A DNA stretch of 64,000 nt. Source: Bacillus infantis NRRL B-14911. Its GTDB lineage: Bacteria; Bacillota; Bacilli; Bacillales; Cytobacillaceae. The notes below the pieces were generated by a model. That model was not told the DNA's origin and searched no databases. It was given only the letters and a program-made list of their open reading frames with translations. Positions 61,641 to 64,000 of the stretch are shown here, one piece after another. The position numbers were made by a program, and so were the translations under genes. Positions within the stretch are counted from its first letter, which is position 1. Each line of letters starts with the position of its first letter. Location of the stretch: NCBI RefSeq assembly GCF_000473245.1, contig NC_022524.1:4240501-4304500 (forward strand), given 5' to 3'.

Positions 61641-61675
61641 AAAACAGAGATAAACCTGAAGGGTCATCTCTGTTT
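61641..61675 (-). terminator. Intercistronic attenuator-like terminator before GH31
   Basis: AAACAGAGAT and ATCTCTGTTT form a perfect 10-bp stem. The minus strand continues with TTAG after the T-rich arm end (TGTTTTTAG). It lies 17 bp after the permease stop and 18 bp before the GH31 start. Confidence 0.7.
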
Positions 61676-61691
61676 GAATGGTTATTTAGAA

Positions 61692-62510
61692 TCAATCTTT
61701 CATGCCGGAAGTTGCGAGTCCCTGTATAAATTGCTTCTGGAAAATCAGGAACACGATCAGCACTGGAACCATGGTCACTACTGACATAGCAAGCAGGCTT
61801 CCCCAGTCAACATTATATTCACCAATGAAATTAGACAGTGCCAGCTGAATGGTATATTTCGTCGGGTCGCTGATTACGATCAAAGGCCATATAAAGTCAT
61901 CCCATCTCCACATGAAGGAGAAGATGGCCAGAACAGATATGATTGGCTTTGCTATAGGCACAATGATTCTCCAAAAGATTTTCCATTCTCCTGCTCCATC
62001 TATCCTGGCAGCTTCAAGAAGATCATCCGGCACTGTTAATAGGTATTGCCGTATTAAAAATACCCCTGTTGGTGTTGCGGCCGGCGGTATGATAATGCCC
62101 CACAGCGTGTTATATAAGCCAAGTTTACTGATTACGGTAAAGATCGGCGTCATGATTACTTCAAGCGGGATCATAAGTGTAGAGATAAATCCTATCAGCA
62201 GGAATGTATCGCCTTTAAATCTGTATTTCGCAAGGGCATAACCAGCCATTGTGTTCACCAGCAACGTGAGAAAGGTCGCCGTCACAGTGACAATCGTACT
62301 GTTCCAAAAATATCTGCCAAAATTACCTTTTTCAAAAGCCAGCGTAAAGTTTTCTATCGTTGGATTATCCGGGATAAACTTAGGAGGCCAGCTATATAAT
62401 TCGTTTGAATCTTTTAACGATGACAATATCACCCATATGACAGGAAAAATAAAGATAATCACTAGCAAAGTCAATGCAATATACAGGAGCAAGCCAGGCT
62501 TCTTTTTCAA
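61692..62510 (-). CDS. Carbohydrate ABC transporter permease, MalG type
   Basis: 272 residues, six predicted transmembrane helices, with EAA loop LLEAARIDGAGEWKIFWRIIVP. It ends QGLATSGMKD. The start is TTG 62510, 9 nt after AAAGGAGG and overlapping the upstream stop (TTGA); a GTG at 62534 would place that ribosome binding site inside the gene. Confidence 0.92.
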   Translation of the reverse strand: MKKKPGLLLYIALTLLVIIFIFPVIWVILSSLKDSNELYSWPPKFIPDNPTIENFTLAFEKGNFGRYFWNSTIVTVTATFLTLLVNTMAGYALAKYRFKGDTFLLIGFISTLMIPLEVIMTPIFTVISKLGLYNTLWGIIIPPAATPTGVFLIRQYLLTVPDDLLEAARIDGAGEWKIFWRIIVPIAKPIISVLAIFSFMWRWDDFIWPLIVISDPTKYTIQLALSNFIGEYNVDWGSLLAMSVVTMVPVLIVFLIFQKQFIQGLATSGMKD

Positions 62511-63442
62511 TCGATTGAGCCTCCTTTCGTCCACTTGAATTGGATAATCGTAAAGATGGCAATGACAATAAACAGAACAACTGACATGGCACTTGCGTAA
62601 CCCAATTCACCTTTTTCAAAGCCAAATTCGTAAATATACTGAACCAGGAATGTTGTTTCCTTTGCAGGTCCACCACCTGTTAAAGCCAATACCAGCGGAT
62701 ATTGCTTAAAGGACTCAATCAGCAGCAAAATCAGCACCAGCAAGCTGGTTGGTTTTAATAAAGGCAAAGTGATTGTCCAAAACATTCTGGCCTTTGAGGC
62801 GCCGTCTATTTGGGCAGCCTCATAATAAGAGGTTGGAATACTTTGCAGGCCAGCCATGAAAATTATCATAAAAAATCCGATTCTGGCCCAAACAGTCCCT
62901 ACGACAACTGAAATTTTTGCAAAAAGCGGATCTGACAGCCAGTGTACAGGTTCAAGCCCCGCTGATTCCAGCATGTAATTCAAGATTCCAAAGCTGTCGC
63001 CAAAAATCCATTTCCAGGTAACGCCCACTATGATGGCTGATAACATGGTCGGCCAATAAAAAATGGCACGAAAGAAGCCTTTGGCTTTAATTTCCTTGAT
63101 CAATAAAACGGCAATGCCGAGGGAACTCACAAAAATGAGCGGCACTACTGAGAAAGCATAAATGAAGGTATTGCCGAAAATCCCCCAATACTCGGAACTG
63201 GCAAACACTTCTTTATAATTTTCCAATCCAATAAAGTTCATCTCTGACAGGCCATCAAAATCAGTAAAAGAATAGACCAGCCCTACAAATGCCGGTACAA
63301 CAATAAATATGAAAAAGATTAGAAAGTTGGGAAGGACAAACAGGTACGGAGCAATTTGTCTATTAAATTTATCTTTTCGAAAGGAGAATCGTTTAGCAGG
63401 ACTTATTGCTGATTGTTCATTGATTTTTGGTTTCACCTTCAT
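62507..63442 (-). CDS. Carbohydrate ABC transporter permease, MalF type
   Basis: 311 residues with a polar N-terminal tail before the first of six helices. The EAA loop is YYEAAQIDGASKARMFWTITLP. The ATG at 63442 follows GAGGACAGTAGGTG. It overlaps its partner by 4 bp. Confidence 0.92.
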   Translation of the reverse strand: MKVKPKINEQSAISPAKRFSFRKDKFNRQIAPYLFVLPNFLIFFIFIVVPAFVGLVYSFTDFDGLSEMNFIGLENYKEVFASSEYWGIFGNTFIYAFSVVPLIFVSSLGIAVLLIKEIKAKGFFRAIFYWPTMLSAIIVGVTWKWIFGDSFGILNYMLESAGLEPVHWLSDPLFAKISVVVGTVWARIGFFMIIFMAGLQSIPTSYYEAAQIDGASKARMFWTITLPLLKPTSLLVLILLLIESFKQYPLVLALTGGGPAKETTFLVQYIYEFGFEKGELGYASAMSVVLFIVIAIFTIIQFKWTKGGSID

Positions 63443-63466
63443 CACCTACTGTCCTCTGTTTTTAAA

Positions 63467-63499
63467 AGTGGTGACCCCCCATATGAGGTGATCACCACT
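63467..63499 (-). promoter_or_regulatory. Intercistronic stem-loop in the GH31 operon
   Basis: AGTGGTGA and TCACCACT form a perfect 8-bp stem with a 17-nt loop, followed on the minus strand by TTTTAAAAAC. It lies between the binding protein and permease genes. Confidence 0.65.
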
Positions 63500-63512
63500 A
63501 ATAACAAAACTG

Positions 63513-64000
63513 TTATTCTTGATCAGCAATAGCCTCTTCTAATAGCTCTGCAACTTTGTCCATTGCTTCTTGAGATGAAATTCCGCCGCTGAGTGCTTCT
63601 ACAACCGCATCTCTCATATCAGTTGTCACTTTTGAAATGACTACCTGATTGCCCCAATCATTTGCAGCAGCTTCTGGTGTATTTTCCAATTCATTTGAGA
63701 AGACCTTAAACATTTCTTTGCCAAATTCATAATCCAATTCGTTATTGTCTTTTCTTGCACTTAAGAATAGTGATTCCTGGTTAAACTTCGCATTCACTTC
63801 CTGTGATGATAGGTATTTAATAAACTCTGCTGTTTCATCTTCAAGTCCAGTATTTTTGAAGCCCATGATATACTTCCCGCCTGGAACTGAAGAACGGATT
63901 TCTGCTTTTGGAAGGTAAGTTACACCCCAGTCAAAATTTTCAATATCCTTGTAGTTGCTCAGCATCCAGTTTCCGGCTAAGTGAGCGGCAGCAGTGCCTG
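63513..64000 (-). CDS. Carbohydrate ABC transporter substrate-binding protein, N-terminus outside the window
   Basis: The C-terminal 162 residues of a family 1 extracellular solute-binding protein; the frame stays open to the right edge. Visible are AHLAGNWMLSNYKDIENFDW near the edge and the YIMGFKNTGLEDETAEFIKYL segment, typical of sugar-binding lipoproteins. The protein end reads LLEEAIADQE. It is the first visible gene of the GH31-nagB operon, whose promoter lies outside the window. Confidence 0.88.
   Translation of the reverse strand, partial: GTAAAHLAGNWMLSNYKDIENFDWGVTYLPKAEIRSSVPGGKYIMGFKNTGLEDETAEFIKYLSSQEVNAKFNQESLFLSARKDNNELDYEFGKEMFKVFSNELENTPEAAANDWGNQVVISKVTTDMRDAVVEALSGGISSQEAMDKVAELLEEAIADQE

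Noticed and set aside
1-64000. tRNA, rRNA, riboswitch, IS element, prophage or plasmid origin
   Set aside because: None seen; intergenic gaps are short and explained by repeats, terminators and promoters, and no transposase, integrase or replication protein is encoded.

Overview
The window looks like the chromosome of an aerobic, spore-former-type Bacillaceae (Bacillus/Cytobacillus-like). The basis is the moderate GC content, AAGGAGG-type ribosome binding sites, frequent TTG/GTG starts, CcpA-type cre boxes, YesM/YesN-type two-component genes, PRD regulators and carbohydrate ABC importers without their own ATPase. This is inference from gene content; there is no rRNA, tRNA, IS element, phage gene or CRISPR array in the window. 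Almost all genes lie on the minus strand.

Layout. 1-893: a PRD-type regulator cut by the left edge, then manA (1146-2093). 2362-9844: small housekeeping and stress genes (a lipoprotein, a NERD-HRDC nuclease-like protein, a GAF-STAS stressosome-type protein, an HtrA-like protease with a zinc-ribbon/FxLYD partner, and a PadR/DUF2812 pair). 10108-18979: a beta-glucoside utilisation operon (ABC importer, YesM/YesN two-component system, GH1 enzyme of the phospho type, ROK kinase without zinc motif). 19908-27813: a seven-gene amino-sugar operon (SSS symporter, AGE epimerase, ceramidase-like hydrolase, NagB-like, NagA, SIS protein, ROK repressor). 28122-30070: four small secreted or lipoprotein genes of unknown function. 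30301-42669: a twelve-gene sugar-acid or polyol operon (ABC importer, LacI regulator, two RraA-type aldolases, five dehydrogenases, RpiB-type isomerase). 43374-58169: a glycan operon (secreted GHL10 protein, ABC importer, FAD oxidoreductase, GH38 alpha-mannosidase, ROK kinase fused to an RpiR regulator, CE7 esterase, DUF4127 protein, NanE). 58502-64000: a fourth ABC importer with a GH31 glycosidase translationally coupled to nagB.

How they work together. Four ABC importers and one Na+ symporter bring in unphosphorylated glycosides, amino sugars or sugar acids. Cytoplasmic hydrolases (GH1, GH38, GH31, CE7, ceramidase-like) open them, ROK kinases phosphorylate the products, and NanE, NagA and NagB feed them to fructose-6-phosphate, which ManA also produces. 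The importers presumably share an MsmX-type ATPase encoded elsewhere.

The most unusual items are: (1) the single-chain ROK kinase-RpiR regulator at 46625-48304; (2) two promoters in the same island (55657-55758 and 58209-58308) with the same geometry, two 15-bp dyads 30 bp apart placed 7 bp upstream of a sigma-A promoter with a cre box at the start site; (3) eleven same-orientation copies of a roughly 47-bp repeat at gene ends, five of which supply the final Arg codon and stop codon (AGG TGA) of unrelated genes; (4) the sugar-acid operon, whose chemistry fits no pathway I can name; and (5) the amino-sugar operon with a ceramidase-like hydrolase and no recognisable sugar kinase.
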